From positions 186,001-250,000 of the forward strand of contig NZ_RZNC01000004.1 in the NCBI RefSeq assembly GCF_004078655.1: a DNA stretch of 64,000 bases, in the 5' to 3' direction. A program made the position numbers and the translations under genes. Every line of letters begins with the position of its first letter. Position 1 is the first letter of the stretch. The notes beneath the pieces are model-generated. The model saw only the letters and a program-made list of their open reading frames with translations, was not told the DNA's origin and made no database searches. This stretch comes from Labedella populi (lineage in GTDB: Bacteria > Actinomycetota > Actinomycetes > Actinomycetales > Microbacteriaceae). Positions 36,203-45,055 of this stretch are shown in pieces.

Positions 36203-37129
36203 CTACCGGTCGAGATCCTCCGGTGTGCGGAGCAGAGCACCCTCGGCTCGACACGTCGCGGCGGCGACGAGCATCGCCCGGTCGAGCACCCTCGACCAGC
36301 CGTTTGCGTCGGTCGGGCGGCCCTGCCGGACCACGTCGGCGACCACGGATGCGAGCGAAGCGTCTCCGGCCCCCATGGTGTCGACGATCGGACCCGGGAG
36401 CGAGGCGATCCCGCTCGAGACCTCGATCGTCCCGTCGAGGATGCGCGCTCCCGCCTTGCCCTCGGTCGCGAGCACGGCGTCGGCGCCGCGCTCACGCAGG
36501 TCCGACACGAGCGCCGCGAGTCCGGCGGCGCCGAGGAACGGGGCGTCGTCGTCGCCGACCTTCACGAGCATGCTGCCGCCGGAGACGCGCAAAGCGTTCG
36601 TCTCGAAGCGGCCGCGGTCCGCCATCATCGCCTCGCGCGGATTCGGATCGACGATGAGCGGCACCCCCGCCGTCGTCTCCTCGAGCGCGGCGGACTGCGC
36701 GTCGTCGTCGAAGGGGAAGCAGCTCACGACGACGGCGGGGGCTGCGGCGATCACTGCCCGTTCCCGGTCTCCGAAGTCGACGTGGCGGTTCTGGGCGGCG
36801 GCGTTGAAGACGTAATGCGGCTCCCCGTCCACTCGCTCGCTGACGGCCCGAGAGGAGCCGTGCTCCGACGACGTCGCGATGAGTTCGACGCCGTGCGTCT
36901 CGAGCAGTTCGCGGATGGTACGCCCGTCCTCGTCGTCGCCGACCATCGCGAGCAGCGTCGTGGGAACGCCGAGGCGCGCGAGACCCACCGCGACGTTGAG
37001 CGCCGCTCCCCCGACGAATTCACGCGTGCCCCGCTCGTCCCGCAACTCGTCGATGAGGGCGTCGCCGATGACGACGACTCGGTCCGGTCCCGTGGTGGCG
37101 TCCGCTGCGGCGCTGTGCTGTTCGCTCAT
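36203..37129 (-). CDS. PfkB-family carbohydrate kinase (fructokinase-like)
   Basis: A 308-residue sugar kinase. FVGGAALNVAVGLARLG near residues 38-54 is the N-terminal PfkB signature, and IVDTMGAGDASLASVV near 248-263 holds the catalytic Asp and anion hole. Substrate could be fructose, ribose or a related sugar. The ATG at 37129 lies 56 bp from the divergent acetyltransferase start. Confidence 0.9.
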   Translation of the reverse strand: MSEQHSAAADATTGPDRVVVIGDALIDELRDERGTREFVGGAALNVAVGLARLGVPTTLLAMVGDDEDGRTIRELLETHGVELIATSSEHGSSRAVSERVDGEPHYVFNAAAQNRHVDFGDRERAVIAAAPAVVVSCFPFDDDAQSAALEETTAGVPLIVDPNPREAMMADRGRFETNALRVSGGSMLVKVGDDDAPFLGAAGLAALVSDLRERGADAVLATEGKAGARILDGTIEVSSGIASLPGPIVDTMGAGDASLASVVADVVRQGRPTDANGWSRVLDRAMLVAAATCRAEGALLRTPEDLDR

Positions 37130-37185
37130 GGTTCGGAATGTACACGGACTGACGGCCGGGTGCTGCGGACGGATACCGTGGAGTC

Positions 37186-38481
37186 ATGACCGAGCCGTAC
37201 CTCTCTCTTCCCATCGACGACCAGGCGGCGGCATCGCTGCGCGACTCCGGATTGCGACTCGCCCTCGTCGACACCGCCGACGACGACGCCTTCGACGCGT
37301 GGCTCTCGGCCGACGCCCGCGGCTTTCACTCGAAGCAGCCGTCCCCCGCGGCCCTCGCCCAGCAACGCGAGCTGCTGCGCCACCGTCGCACCACGGGTGT
37401 CTACGACGACAACATCCCCGTCCCGCACTCCCCCGTCGGAACCGTGAACTCCTGGCCGGCGCCCCTCACCGTGCCCGGACCCGGGCAGGTCGACTCGTGG
37501 CTCATCAGCTCCGTCACGGTCGCTCCGACGCACCGACGCCGCGGTATCGCGACGGCCATGCTCCCCGCGGAGTTGCGGACCGCCGTCGCGCTCGGGCTCC
37601 CGGTCGCCGCCCTCACCGTCTCCGAGTCGACGATCTACGGCCGGTGGGGCTTCGGACCGAGCGCATTCTCCACCGCCTGGACGATCGACGCCCGACGCGC
37701 CGGTTGGATCGGCCCCGCGACCCGCGGTCGCCTGTCGTTCACGACGGCACCCGAATTCATCGAGACCGGACGGGCCCTGCTCGCCCGCCAGAACGCGGCA
37801 CATGCCGGGGAGGTCGGCCTCTCCGAGTACCTCGCCGACCGCACGATGACGCCTCTCGAGGGAGCGCCTGACGCCTCCACGTACCGCATCGTGCGTTACG
37901 ACGGGCCCGACGGTGACCCCGAGGGCTTCGTCACGTACACGATCACCGAGGACGACTCCGACTTCACGAACGCCACGCTCGACGTCGTGGCCCTTGTGGC
38001 GACGACCGACGCGGCGAACGCCGCCCTCTGGCGCTACGTCATCGAGATGGACCTCGTGTCGACCGTCCGCGCCCACACCCGGGCGGTCGACGAGCCGCTC
38101 CCCTGGCTCGTCCGCGACATCCGCAGAGCGAAGGTCACGAAGGTGCAGGACCACCTCTGGACCCGCATTCTCGATGTTCCCGCGGCCCTCGAGGCGCGCC
38201 GCTACGAGAACGCCGGAACCCTCGTCCTCGAGGTCGACGACCCGCTCGGGTTCGCCGACGGCCGGTTCCGCGTCGCTGCCGGATCGGACGGAGTCGCGAG
38301 CGTCACGGAGACGACGGACGCCCCGGACGTCTCCCTCCCCGTCGGCGCGCTCGCCTCGGTGTACCTCGGCGCACCGGCCGCGGCCGGTCTCGCCGCAGCC
38401 GGTCGGATCGACGGCGACGCCGTGGCCCTCGACCGGCTCTTCCGCACCGCCGTTCCCCCGCGGCTCAGCAGCTGGTTCTAG
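37186..38481 (+). CDS. Eis-type GNAT acetyltransferase
   Basis: A 431-residue protein with the Eis layout. The N-terminal GNAT domain contains LISSVTVAPTHRRRGIATAM near residues 102-121 (acetyl-CoA loop) and TVSESTIYGRWGFG near 145. A second GNAT-like domain follows, and the last 100 residues form an SCP2-like domain ending FRTAVPPRLSSWF with the C-terminal carboxylate typical of these enzymes. Eis proteins acetylate multiple amines of aminoglycosides and other substrates; resistance is a family property, not shown here. Confidence 0.9.
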   Translation: MTEPYLSLPIDDQAAASLRDSGLRLALVDTADDDAFDAWLSADARGFHSKQPSPAALAQQRELLRHRRTTGVYDDNIPVPHSPVGTVNSWPAPLTVPGPGQVDSWLISSVTVAPTHRRRGIATAMLPAELRTAVALGLPVAALTVSESTIYGRWGFGPSAFSTAWTIDARRAGWIGPATRGRLSFTTAPEFIETGRALLARQNAAHAGEVGLSEYLADRTMTPLEGAPDASTYRIVRYDGPDGDPEGFVTYTITEDDSDFTNATLDVVALVATTDAANAALWRYVIEMDLVSTVRAHTRAVDEPLPWLVRDIRRAKVTKVQDHLWTRILDVPAALEARRYENAGTLVLEVDDPLGFADGRFRVAAGSDGVASVTETTDAPDVSLPVGALASVYLGAPAAAGLAAAGRIDGDAVALDRLFRTAVPPRLSSWF

Positions 38482-38551
38482 CCCGCTCCGCCTCCCGTCA
38501 TGACGGCTCGTCCGCTCGCACGCGTGCGGACGGGCCGCCTACACTGGCCGT

Positions 38552-39040
38552 ATGGCAGATTCATCGTTCGACGTCGTCAGCAAGGTCGAGAAGATGGAGG
38601 CGGACAACGCCGTTCATCAGGCCTCGAAGGAGATCGAGCAGCGCTACGACTTCAAGGGCGTCGGCGCGTCGGTCGAGTGGAGCGGCGAGAAGATCATGCT
38701 CAAGGCCAACAGCGAGGAGCGCGTGAAGGCCGTCCTCGACGTCCTCCAGTCGAAGCTCATCAAGCGGGGCATCTCGCTCAAGAGCCTCGAAGCGGGCGAG
38801 CCCTACGCGAGCGGCAAGGAGTACCGCGTGGAGGCCACCCTCAAGGATGGCATCTCCTCCGAGAACGCGAAGAAGATCGGCAAGATCATCCGCGACGAGG
38901 CGCCCAAGAGCGTCAAGAGCCAGATCCAGGGCGACGAGTTGCGCGTGCAGTCGAAGAGTCGCGACGACCTCCAGGAGACGATCGCTCTCCTCAAGGGCAA
39001 GGACCTCGACATCGACCTCCAGTTCGTCAACTTCCGCTGA
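38552..39040 (+). CDS. YajQ-family protein
   Basis: A 162-residue cytoplasmic protein. The N-terminal [20 protein letters not shown], the [17 protein letters not shown] block and the C-terminal [12 protein letters not shown] are full-length hallmarks of YajQ/UPF0234. Homologues bind nucleotides, in some cases cyclic di-GMP; the ligand in Actinobacteria is unclear. It follows the Eis gene by 70 bp on the same strand. Confidence 0.95.
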   Translation: MADSSFDVVSKVEKMEADNAVHQASKEIEQRYDFKGVGASVEWSGEKIMLKANSEERVKAVLDVLQSKLIKRGISLKSLEAGEPYASGKEYRVEATLKDGISSENAKKIGKIIRDEAPKSVKSQIQGDELRVQSKSRDDLQETIALLKGKDLDIDLQFVNFR

Positions 39041-39155
39041 CGGACCGTCGGGGACCTCCGACCGCCCCTGAGCGACTCGCGCGCGGTCGGAGTCGGACGG
39101 AACCGTGCCGCGTCAACCCTCGGCCCGGGGAACACGTTCCCCCTACGCTCACGCC

Positions 39156-39595
39156 ATGACCGCTCTCGGGCGGACTCCCCTCGAGCCGCTCCCCGAATCC
39201 GTGGCTCCCGAACCGGAGTCGCGGCGCTCCATCGTCTTCGTCGTGGGTGTCATCGCGTTCCTGGCCTTCGCCGTGCTGCGCATCGTCGTCGCCATCGACC
39301 GCGCCCCCTCGACGTGTCGTGGAACGACCTGATGCTCGTGCTGACGAGCGACCCGATCGTCGTCGTCGCCTGGGTTCCCGCGATCGTGGGCGGGACGGTG
39401 GGGATGTTCGTCGTCGGTCTGGTCCTCATCCTCCTCCTGTCGTGGCGCGGGCGGCGGTGGGACGCGGCGACCTTCGCGGTCGCCGTCGTCTCGACCCTCG
39501 TATGGTGCACCATCGAAGCCGGGCGCGATCGTCGCGCTGCCCGTTCCCCCGACGCCTCGGCGACCGAACCCCACTGGAAGGCCCCTAGCTCATGA
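39156..39595 (+). pseudogene. Membrane protein gene split by a frameshift
   Basis: The ATG at 39156 gives MTALGRTPLEPLPESVAPEP, a membrane helix (IVFVVGVIAFLAFAVLRIVV), and then a stop at 39332. The other frame from about 39310 continues with DVSWNDLMLVLTSDPI, a second helix (AIVGGTVGMFVVGLVLILLL), a third (FAVAVVSTLVWCTIEA) and a stop at 39595. One extra base in the C-run near 39303-39310 would join them into about 147 residues (RAPLDVSWNDL). It overlaps the next start by four bases (ATGA), which supports one original gene. True mutation or sequence error. Confidence 0.6.
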
Positions 39596-40413
39596 CCCGC
39601 AACAGCTCGACAGCATCCCCGACGGGCGCCGCCCGCGCCGCTCAGGATTCGACGGTCTTCCGTGCCCTCGCGCGCATCGGCTACGTCGTGCTCGGCATCC
39701 TGCACATCGTCATCGGAGGGATCGCGATATCGATCTCGACGGGGTCCGGCGGGGAATCCGCCGATCAGGGCGGCGCGATGGAGCAGATCCAGCAGTCGCC
39801 CGCCGGCGTCTTCCTGCTGTGGCTCATCGTCGTCGGACTCGCTGCCCTCGCGATCTGGCAGATCGCCGAGGCCTTCCTCGAGCGCGAGCCGGACACGAAG
39901 AAGAAGTGGGGCCACCGGATCAAGTTCCTCGGCACCGCCGCCGCCTACATCGCGATCGCGATCACGGCGCTCACCTACGCCATGGGCGGCCAGTCCCCGT
40001 CGTCGGACTCGTCGCAGTCGTTCAGCGCGCAGCTCCTCGCCGCACCGGCGGGCGTCGCGCTCCTCGTCCTCGTCGGTCTCATCGTGGTCGGCGTCGGCGT
40101 CGCCTTCGTCGTGCGCGGATTCACCAAGGCCTTCATGAAGCACTTGAGCCTCCCCGGAGGGACGACGAAGAAGGGGATCGTCGCGTTCGGCGTCGCCGGC
40201 TACATCGCGAAGGGCGTCGCCGTCACCGTGACGGGCATCCTCTTCGTCGTCGCAGCCATCACACACGACCCCGAGGCCGCCGGCGGCCTCGACGCCGGCC
40301 TCCGCACCCTCGCCGGTCTGCCCTTCGGCACGGTCATCCTGTGGATCGTCGGCGTCGGTCTCGCGCTCTACGGCCTGTTCTGCTTCGCCCGCTCCCGCTA
40401 CGCGCGCATGTAG
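39592..40413 (+). CDS. DUF1206 multi-pass membrane protein
   Basis: A 273-residue membrane protein with six hydrophobic segments arranged as three similar pairs, for example ARIGYVVLGILHIVIGGIAI near residues 21-40 and GIVAFGVAGYIAKGVAVTVT near 192-211. This three-fold repeat is the DUF1206 pattern; function is not known. It starts in an ATGA overlap with the preceding frameshifted membrane gene. Confidence 0.88.
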   Translation: MTRNSSTASPTGAARAAQDSTVFRALARIGYVVLGILHIVIGGIAISISTGSGGESADQGGAMEQIQQSPAGVFLLWLIVVGLAALAIWQIAEAFLEREPDTKKKWGHRIKFLGTAAAYIAIAITALTYAMGGQSPSSDSSQSFSAQLLAAPAGVALLVLVGLIVVGVGVAFVVRGFTKAFMKHLSLPGGTTKKGIVAFGVAGYIAKGVAVTVTGILFVVAAITHDPEAAGGLDAGLRTLAGLPFGTVILWIVGVGLALYGLFCFARSRYARM

Positions 40414-40529
40414 CAGCTCACAGGCGGCGACCACCTCGACCAGCGAGTCGTCGCCAGGCTGCCGGCGCGCTACTTCGGAAGGCGTTCCGATCGCGCGTGC
40501 GGCGGGAGGCGCCCGACCTCAGTGGAGGC

Positions 40530-41912
40530 TCAGCCGAGCGACGCGGCGATCTCGTCGGCCGTGGCGCGGCCGATCCGGATGGCGCCGTCGACGTGTTGGT
40601 AGCCCTCGGCCGCGAGATCGCTGCACGACCAGTGGATCGGACCGACGGGCGTGCGCTGGTGCGCTCCGTAACGCGACAGTCCGCCGAGGTCGAAGCTCGC
40701 GGCGTACGCTCCGCGCGTCCACTCCTCGGACGCCCAGTCGCTCTCGTAGTAGACGACCGGCTCGAGCGCTTGCGGTCCGTAGTAGGCCGCGAGCGACCCG
40801 AGGATGCGGCGCTTCCGCTCCTCGGCCGGGAGGGCGAACACCGCGTCGGCCTTCTCGTCCGAGACGAAGCCGACGAGCGTCCCGCGCGGATCGCCGTGAT
40901 TCGTGTTGTCGTACGCCTCGTGAACGAGTTGGTACGGGCTGAAGGCGGTGCCCGAGAGACCGGACTCGCGCCAGAACGGCGTCTCGTAGACGGCGTGCAC
41001 CTTGATGACGAGCCCGAGCGACAGGTGCTGGTGCATCTGCTGCTGACGTCGGGGAAGAGGCGGCTCGAACGCGATGCGCGAGTAGAGGTTCGGCGGAACG
41101 GCGACGACGGCCCGGCGGGCCGTCACGGTGATGCCGTCTGCGTACGCGGTGACCGAATCGCCGCTCCATGCGAGCCGACGCACCGGGGCGCTGAGGTGCA
41201 CGGCGTCGCCGAGGCGTTCGGCGAGCTTGATCGGCACCTGCTGGAGCCCGCCGGCGACACGCTTGTCGAGGATGTAGTCGGCGTCGACGAGGTGGGAGAA
41301 GCTCCCGGCCGATGCGGCCATGAGGATCGCCTGAAGGGCCGAGAAGGAGTGCGACGGCTTCGTGAGCATCGCCTCGGCGATGAAGAGGGCGATGTTGTCG
41401 CGCGCCTCGACGTCGTCCGTCTGCTGCGTCAGCCACTCGCTCCACGAGATCCGGTCGAGCTCCGCGGCCTTCGCGTGCGCCCACGGCTCCGTGGCGCCGA
41501 TCTCGGCGGTGAGGCCGTCGAGCACATCGATGAGCCGCTCCATCTCGCGCTGGGTCGCAGCGTCGACGGGGAAGAGCTCGCCGGTGAAGCGGGTGACCTC
41601 GCCCGCCGCGTTCGCGTAGACGCTGTCGCCCTCGCGGTAGCGCGAATAGGTCTCGAGCCCGAGTTCTTCGACGGTCTCGATGAGGGCGGCCTGGTCCGGG
41701 GACACCCACTGGCCACCGAGTTCGAGGAGTGCCCCGTCGATCGTCTCGGTCCAGAGCCGGCCCCCGACGCGCTCGCGCGCCTCGAGAACGGCGACGGAGT
41801 GCCCGGCCGCACGCAATCGGGTCGCGGCGGTGAGGCCGGACGCGCCGGCTCCGACGATCACGACGTCGACGTCGAGTGCCGTGCCCTGCTCGGAACGGCG
41901 ACTGTCCACCAT
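40530..41912 (-). CDS. puo: FAD amine oxidase, probably putrescine oxidase
   Basis: Oxidises a primary amine, most likely putrescine, to 4-aminobutanal with release of ammonia and H2O2. The 460-residue flavoprotein has the N-terminal VVIVGAGASGLTAATRL dinucleotide-binding motif at residues 17-33, then VLEARERVGGRLWT, ELGGQWVSP with the conserved GGQW, and a C-terminal EGYQHVDGAIRIGRATADEI that closes the FAD site. Succinate-semialdehyde dehydrogenase and GABA transaminase genes lie directly upstream on the same strand, which argues for putrescine rather than a general monoamine. The gap to gabD is 60 bp. Confidence 0.86.
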   Translation of the reverse strand: MVDSRRSEQGTALDVDVVIVGAGASGLTAATRLRAAGHSVAVLEARERVGGRLWTETIDGALLELGGQWVSPDQAALIETVEELGLETYSRYREGDSVYANAAGEVTRFTGELFPVDAATQREMERLIDVLDGLTAEIGATEPWAHAKAAELDRISWSEWLTQQTDDVEARDNIALFIAEAMLTKPSHSFSALQAILMAASAGSFSHLVDADYILDKRVAGGLQQVPIKLAERLGDAVHLSAPVRRLAWSGDSVTAYADGITVTARRAVVAVPPNLYSRIAFEPPLPRRQQQMHQHLSLGLVIKVHAVYETPFWRESGLSGTAFSPYQLVHEAYDNTNHGDPRGTLVGFVSDEKADAVFALPAEERKRRILGSLAAYYGPQALEPVVYYESDWASEEWTRGAYAASFDLGGLSRYGAHQRTPVGPIHWSCSDLAAEGYQHVDGAIRIGRATADEIAASLG

Positions 41913-41972
41913 GGCGGCTCCTTGCTCCAGTACTGCATCCGGTCTGACGGTCGTGGGTCGGGGTTGCGCGGG

Positions 41973-43433
41973 TCAGGAGACCGGGGTGAGCGTGTACTTC
42001 GTCGAGAGGTACTCGTGGATGCCCTCGAAACCGCCCTCGCGGCCGACCCCCGATTGCTTGACGCCCCCGAAGGGAGCCGCCGCATTCGAGATCACGCCGA
42101 CGTTCAGTCCCATCATGCCCGTCTCGAGCCGATCGATCATGCGGTGACCGCGTCCGAGGTTCTCGGTGAAGACGTAGCTCACGAGACCGTACTCGGTGTC
42201 GTTCGCGAGGTGCACGGCCTCGTCCTCGGTGTCGAAGGTCGCGATGGCGAGCACGGGTCCGAAGATCTCCTCGCGGAGGATCTGCGCGTCGCGCGTCACG
42301 CCCGTGACGACGGTGGGTTCGAAGAACGTGCCGTCTCCCTCGATCGGGTTGCCGCCCGTCGTGACGGTCGCGCCCTTCGAGACGGCGTCATTCACGAGCT
42401 CCTCGGCCTTGCCGACGGCCTTCTCGTCGATGAGCGGTCCGATCGTGACGCCCTCCTCGGTACCGCGACCGATCGAGAAGCCCTGGACCCGCTCGGTCAC
42501 CCGCCGGGCGAACTCCTCGGCGACGGCCGAGTGCACGATGAAGCGGTTCGCCGCGGTGCATGCCTGACCGATATTGCGGAACTTCGCCGCGATCGCGCCG
42601 TCGACGGCCTTGTCCAGGTCGGCGTCCTCGAAGACGACGAACGGTGCGTTGCCGCCGAGCTCCATCGACGTGCGGAGGACGCCTTCGGCCGCCTGGGCGA
42701 TCAGCTTCTTGCCGACGCCCGTCGATCCTGTGAAGCTGAGCTTCCGCAGCCGAGGGTCGGCGATGATCGGCTCGGACACGGGTCCGCTGCTCGTCGTCTG
42801 GACGACGTTGACGACACCCTTCGGCAGGCCCGCCTCCTCGAGGATCTTCACGAACGCGATCGTCGTGAGCGGCGTGAGTGCGGCCGGCTTCACCACGACG
42901 GTGCAACCGGCGGCGAGCGCCGGCGCGATCTTGCGCGTCGCCATCGCGAGGGGGAAGTTCCACGGGGTGATGAAGTAGCAGGGTCCCACGGGGAGCTGGC
43001 TCACGATCATGTGGCCCGTACCCTCGGGGTTCAGTCCGTAGCGGCCCGTGATGCGCACGGCCTCCTCGCTGAACCAGCGGAGGAACTCGCCGCCGTAGGT
43101 GATCTCGCCGACGGACTCGGCGAGCGGCTTGCCCATCTCGAGCGTCATGAGGAGCGCGATGTCCTGCTTGCGCTCCTGCAGCAGGTCGAACGCCTTCCGG
43201 AGGATGTTCGAGCGCGTGCGCGGAGGGGTCGCGGCCCACTCGTCCTGCGCCGCGACGGCGGCGTCGAGCGCCGCCACGCCGTCGGCTGCGCTCGCGTCCG
43301 CGATCGTCGCGATCGTCTTGCCGGTTGAGGGATCGGTCACGTCGAAGGTCTTGCCGCCCTCGGCGTCTCGCCACTCGCCGCCGATGTACAAACCGGTGGG
43401 GATGCTCGCGAGGAGCTCCTGCTCTGTCGTCAT
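41973..43433 (-). CDS. gabD: NAD(P)-dependent succinate-semialdehyde (or aminobutyraldehyde) dehydrogenase
   Basis: A 486-residue aldehyde dehydrogenase. FITPWNFPLAMATRKIAPAL near residue 143, SFTGSTGVGKKL, MELGGNAPFVVFEDADLDKA (catalytic Glu) and NIGQACTAANRF (catalytic Cys) are all present. By context it can act on succinate semialdehyde, and possibly 4-aminobutanal from putrescine oxidase. Start: the ATG at 43433 has GGAAGGAA upstream; a longer frame to 43517 is rejected. It sits between gabT and the oxidase gene. Confidence 0.9.
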   Translation of the reverse strand: MTTEQELLASIPTGLYIGGEWRDAEGGKTFDVTDPSTGKTIATIADASAADGVAALDAAVAAQDEWAATPPRTRSNILRKAFDLLQERKQDIALLMTLEMGKPLAESVGEITYGGEFLRWFSEEAVRITGRYGLNPEGTGHMIVSQLPVGPCYFITPWNFPLAMATRKIAPALAAGCTVVVKPAALTPLTTIAFVKILEEAGLPKGVVNVVQTTSSGPVSEPIIADPRLRKLSFTGSTGVGKKLIAQAAEGVLRTSMELGGNAPFVVFEDADLDKAVDGAIAAKFRNIGQACTAANRFIVHSAVAEEFARRVTERVQGFSIGRGTEEGVTIGPLIDEKAVGKAEELVNDAVSKGATVTTGGNPIEGDGTFFEPTVVTGVTRDAQILREEIFGPVLAIATFDTEDEAVHLANDTEYGLVSYVFTENLGRGHRMIDRLETGMMGLNVGVISNAAAPFGGVKQSGVGREGGFEGIHEYLSTKYTLTPVS

Positions 43434-43461
43434 AGTGCTGTTCCTTCCGAGGTTCACTGTC

Positions 43462-43523
43462 CGTGAGGTGTCGACATCGGTCGCCATTCCGGCTCGGATA
43501 GCGGCCGATTGTGACACCTCACG
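43462..43523. promoter_or_regulatory. 11-bp inverted repeat between gabT and gabD
   Basis: CGTGAGGTGTC (43462-43472) is perfectly complementary to GACACCTCACG (43513-43523), separated by 40 bp, in the 105-bp gap ahead of gabD. It may be an operator pair with looping or an mRNA stem that tunes gabD expression. Confidence 0.5.
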
Positions 43524-43538
43524 AGAGGTAGAGGGGGG

Positions 43539-44900
43539 TCAGGAGGCGGCGAGCGCCTGGAGGACGACGTCGATGCCCTCGTCGAGCAGCGCGTCCGGGA
43601 TGGTGAGCGGCGGCAGGAACCGGATGATGTTCCCGTACGTCCCGCACGTCAGGACGATGACGCCCTCGGCGTGGGCGGCCTTCGCGACGCGACCCGTGAG
43701 CGTGGCGTCGGGCTCGTTCGTCTCGGGATCGACGAACTCGACCGCGATCATGGCACCCCGCCCGCGGACGTCGCCGATGCGCGCGTCCGACGCCGCCGCC
43801 TCCCGGAATCGCGAGACGAGTTTCTCGCCGATGCCGCGCGCCCGGTCGACGAGGCCGTCCTCCTCGTACGTCTCGATCGCCGCGAGGGCCGCAACGCACG
43901 CGAGCGGGTTTCCACCGTAGGTGCCGCCGAGTCCCCCGGCGTGCGGGGCGTCCATGATCTCGGCGCGACCGGTCACGGCGGAGAGGGGCAGTCCGCCCGC
44001 GATGCCCTTCGCCGTCACGACGAGGTCGGGGACGATGCCCTCGTGGTCGGAGGCGAACATGTCGCCGGTGCGGGCGAAGCCGGTCTGGACCTCGTCGGCG
44101 ATGAAGACGACGCCGTTCGCGCTCGCCCACTCGACGAGCGCGGGCAGGAAGCCCTCGGCGGGGACGACGAAGCCGCCCTCACCCTGTATCGGCTCGATGA
44201 TGATCGCCGCGAGGTTGTCCGCGCCGATCTGCTTTTCGATGAGCGAGATCGCGCGCTTCGCCGCTTCCGGACCGGTGAGCCCGTCGCGGAAGGGGTAGGA
44301 CATCGGCGCGCGGTAGATCTCCGAGGCGAAGGGGCCGAAGCCGCTCTTGTAAGGCATCGACTTCGCGGTGAGCGCCATCGTGAGGTTCGTGCGGCCGTGA
44401 TACGCGTGGTCGAAGGCGACGACGGCCTGCTTCTTCGTGTACGAACGCGCGATCTTGACGGCGTTCTCGACCGCTTCTGCGCCGGAGTTGAAGAGGGCGC
44501 TTCGCTTGTCGTGGTCACCGGGCGTGAGGCGGTTGAGCGCCTCGGCGACGGCGACGTACGAGTCGTACGGCGTGACCATGAAGCACGTGTGCGTGAAGTC
44601 GGCGACTTGCTGCTGGACCGCCGCGACGACGCGCGGTGCGCTGTTGCCGACTCCCGTGACCGCGATCCCCGAGCCGAGGTCGATGAGCGAGTTTCCGTCG
44701 ACGTCCACGACGACGCCGCCGCCGGCGCGCGCCGCGAAGACCGGCATCGTCGTTCCCACCGCCGACGACACGGCCGCGAGCTTGCGCGTCATGAGTTCCT
44801 GCGACACGGGACCGGGGATCTCGGTGACGAGGCGTCGTTCCTGCACGAGCTCGTCCCGGTCGAGGGTCTGAGCGGTGATCGTGGCGGTGTCGATGGACAT
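43539..44900 (-). CDS. gabT: 4-aminobutyrate aminotransferase
   Basis: Moves the amino group of GABA to 2-oxoglutarate, giving succinate semialdehyde. The 453-residue class III PLP enzyme has IDLGSGIAVTGVGNSAPRVV near residue 70, FNSGAEAVENAVKIARSY, the FDHAYHGRTNLTMALTAK segment, EPIQGEGGFVVP, FIADEVQTGFARTG, and VVTAKGIAGGLPLSAV with the PLP lysine. The ATG at 44900 has GGGAGG upstream; the longer frame is rejected. It is divergent from the PucR gene and first of the catabolic operon. Confidence 0.94.
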   Translation of the reverse strand: MSIDTATITAQTLDRDELVQERRLVTEIPGPVSQELMTRKLAAVSSAVGTTMPVFAARAGGGVVVDVDGNSLIDLGSGIAVTGVGNSAPRVVAAVQQQVADFTHTCFMVTPYDSYVAVAEALNRLTPGDHDKRSALFNSGAEAVENAVKIARSYTKKQAVVAFDHAYHGRTNLTMALTAKSMPYKSGFGPFASEIYRAPMSYPFRDGLTGPEAAKRAISLIEKQIGADNLAAIIIEPIQGEGGFVVPAEGFLPALVEWASANGVVFIADEVQTGFARTGDMFASDHEGIVPDLVVTAKGIAGGLPLSAVTGRAEIMDAPHAGGLGGTYGGNPLACVAALAAIETYEEDGLVDRARGIGEKLVSRFREAAASDARIGDVRGRGAMIAVEFVDPETNEPDATLTGRVAKAAHAEGVIVLTCGTYGNIIRFLPPLTIPDALLDEGIDVVLQALAAS

Positions 44901-44986
44901 GGTCCGTGCCTCCCGGAGCGTCGAAGCGGCCGGCCTGTGCGCCGATGCCGCTCCGCCCATGCTAGAAGCCGCGGCACCCCGCGTCG

Positions 44987-45003
44987 ATGGACACTCTGTC
45001 CAT
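44987..45003. promoter_or_regulatory. Palindromic operator in the gabT/pucR divergent region
   Basis: ATGGACA (44987-44993) and TGTCCAT (44997-45003) form a perfect 7-bp inverted repeat around CTC. It lies between the divergent gabT and pucR starts, the place expected for the PucR-type activator. Confidence 0.65.
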
Positions 45004-45055
45004 AAAGCCTGCTCAGGATCGACACCATGGCATATCGGGTTCTAGACTCCTCAGC

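Noticed and set aside
39819-43328. 1169-codon open frame on the plus strand
   Set aside because: It runs across DUF1206 in another frame and then opposite puo and gabD, which have clear family motifs; its composition is shadow-like.
43671-45005. 444-codon open frame opposite gabT
   Set aside because: Shadow of gabT; it contains no hydrophobic core pattern or motif.
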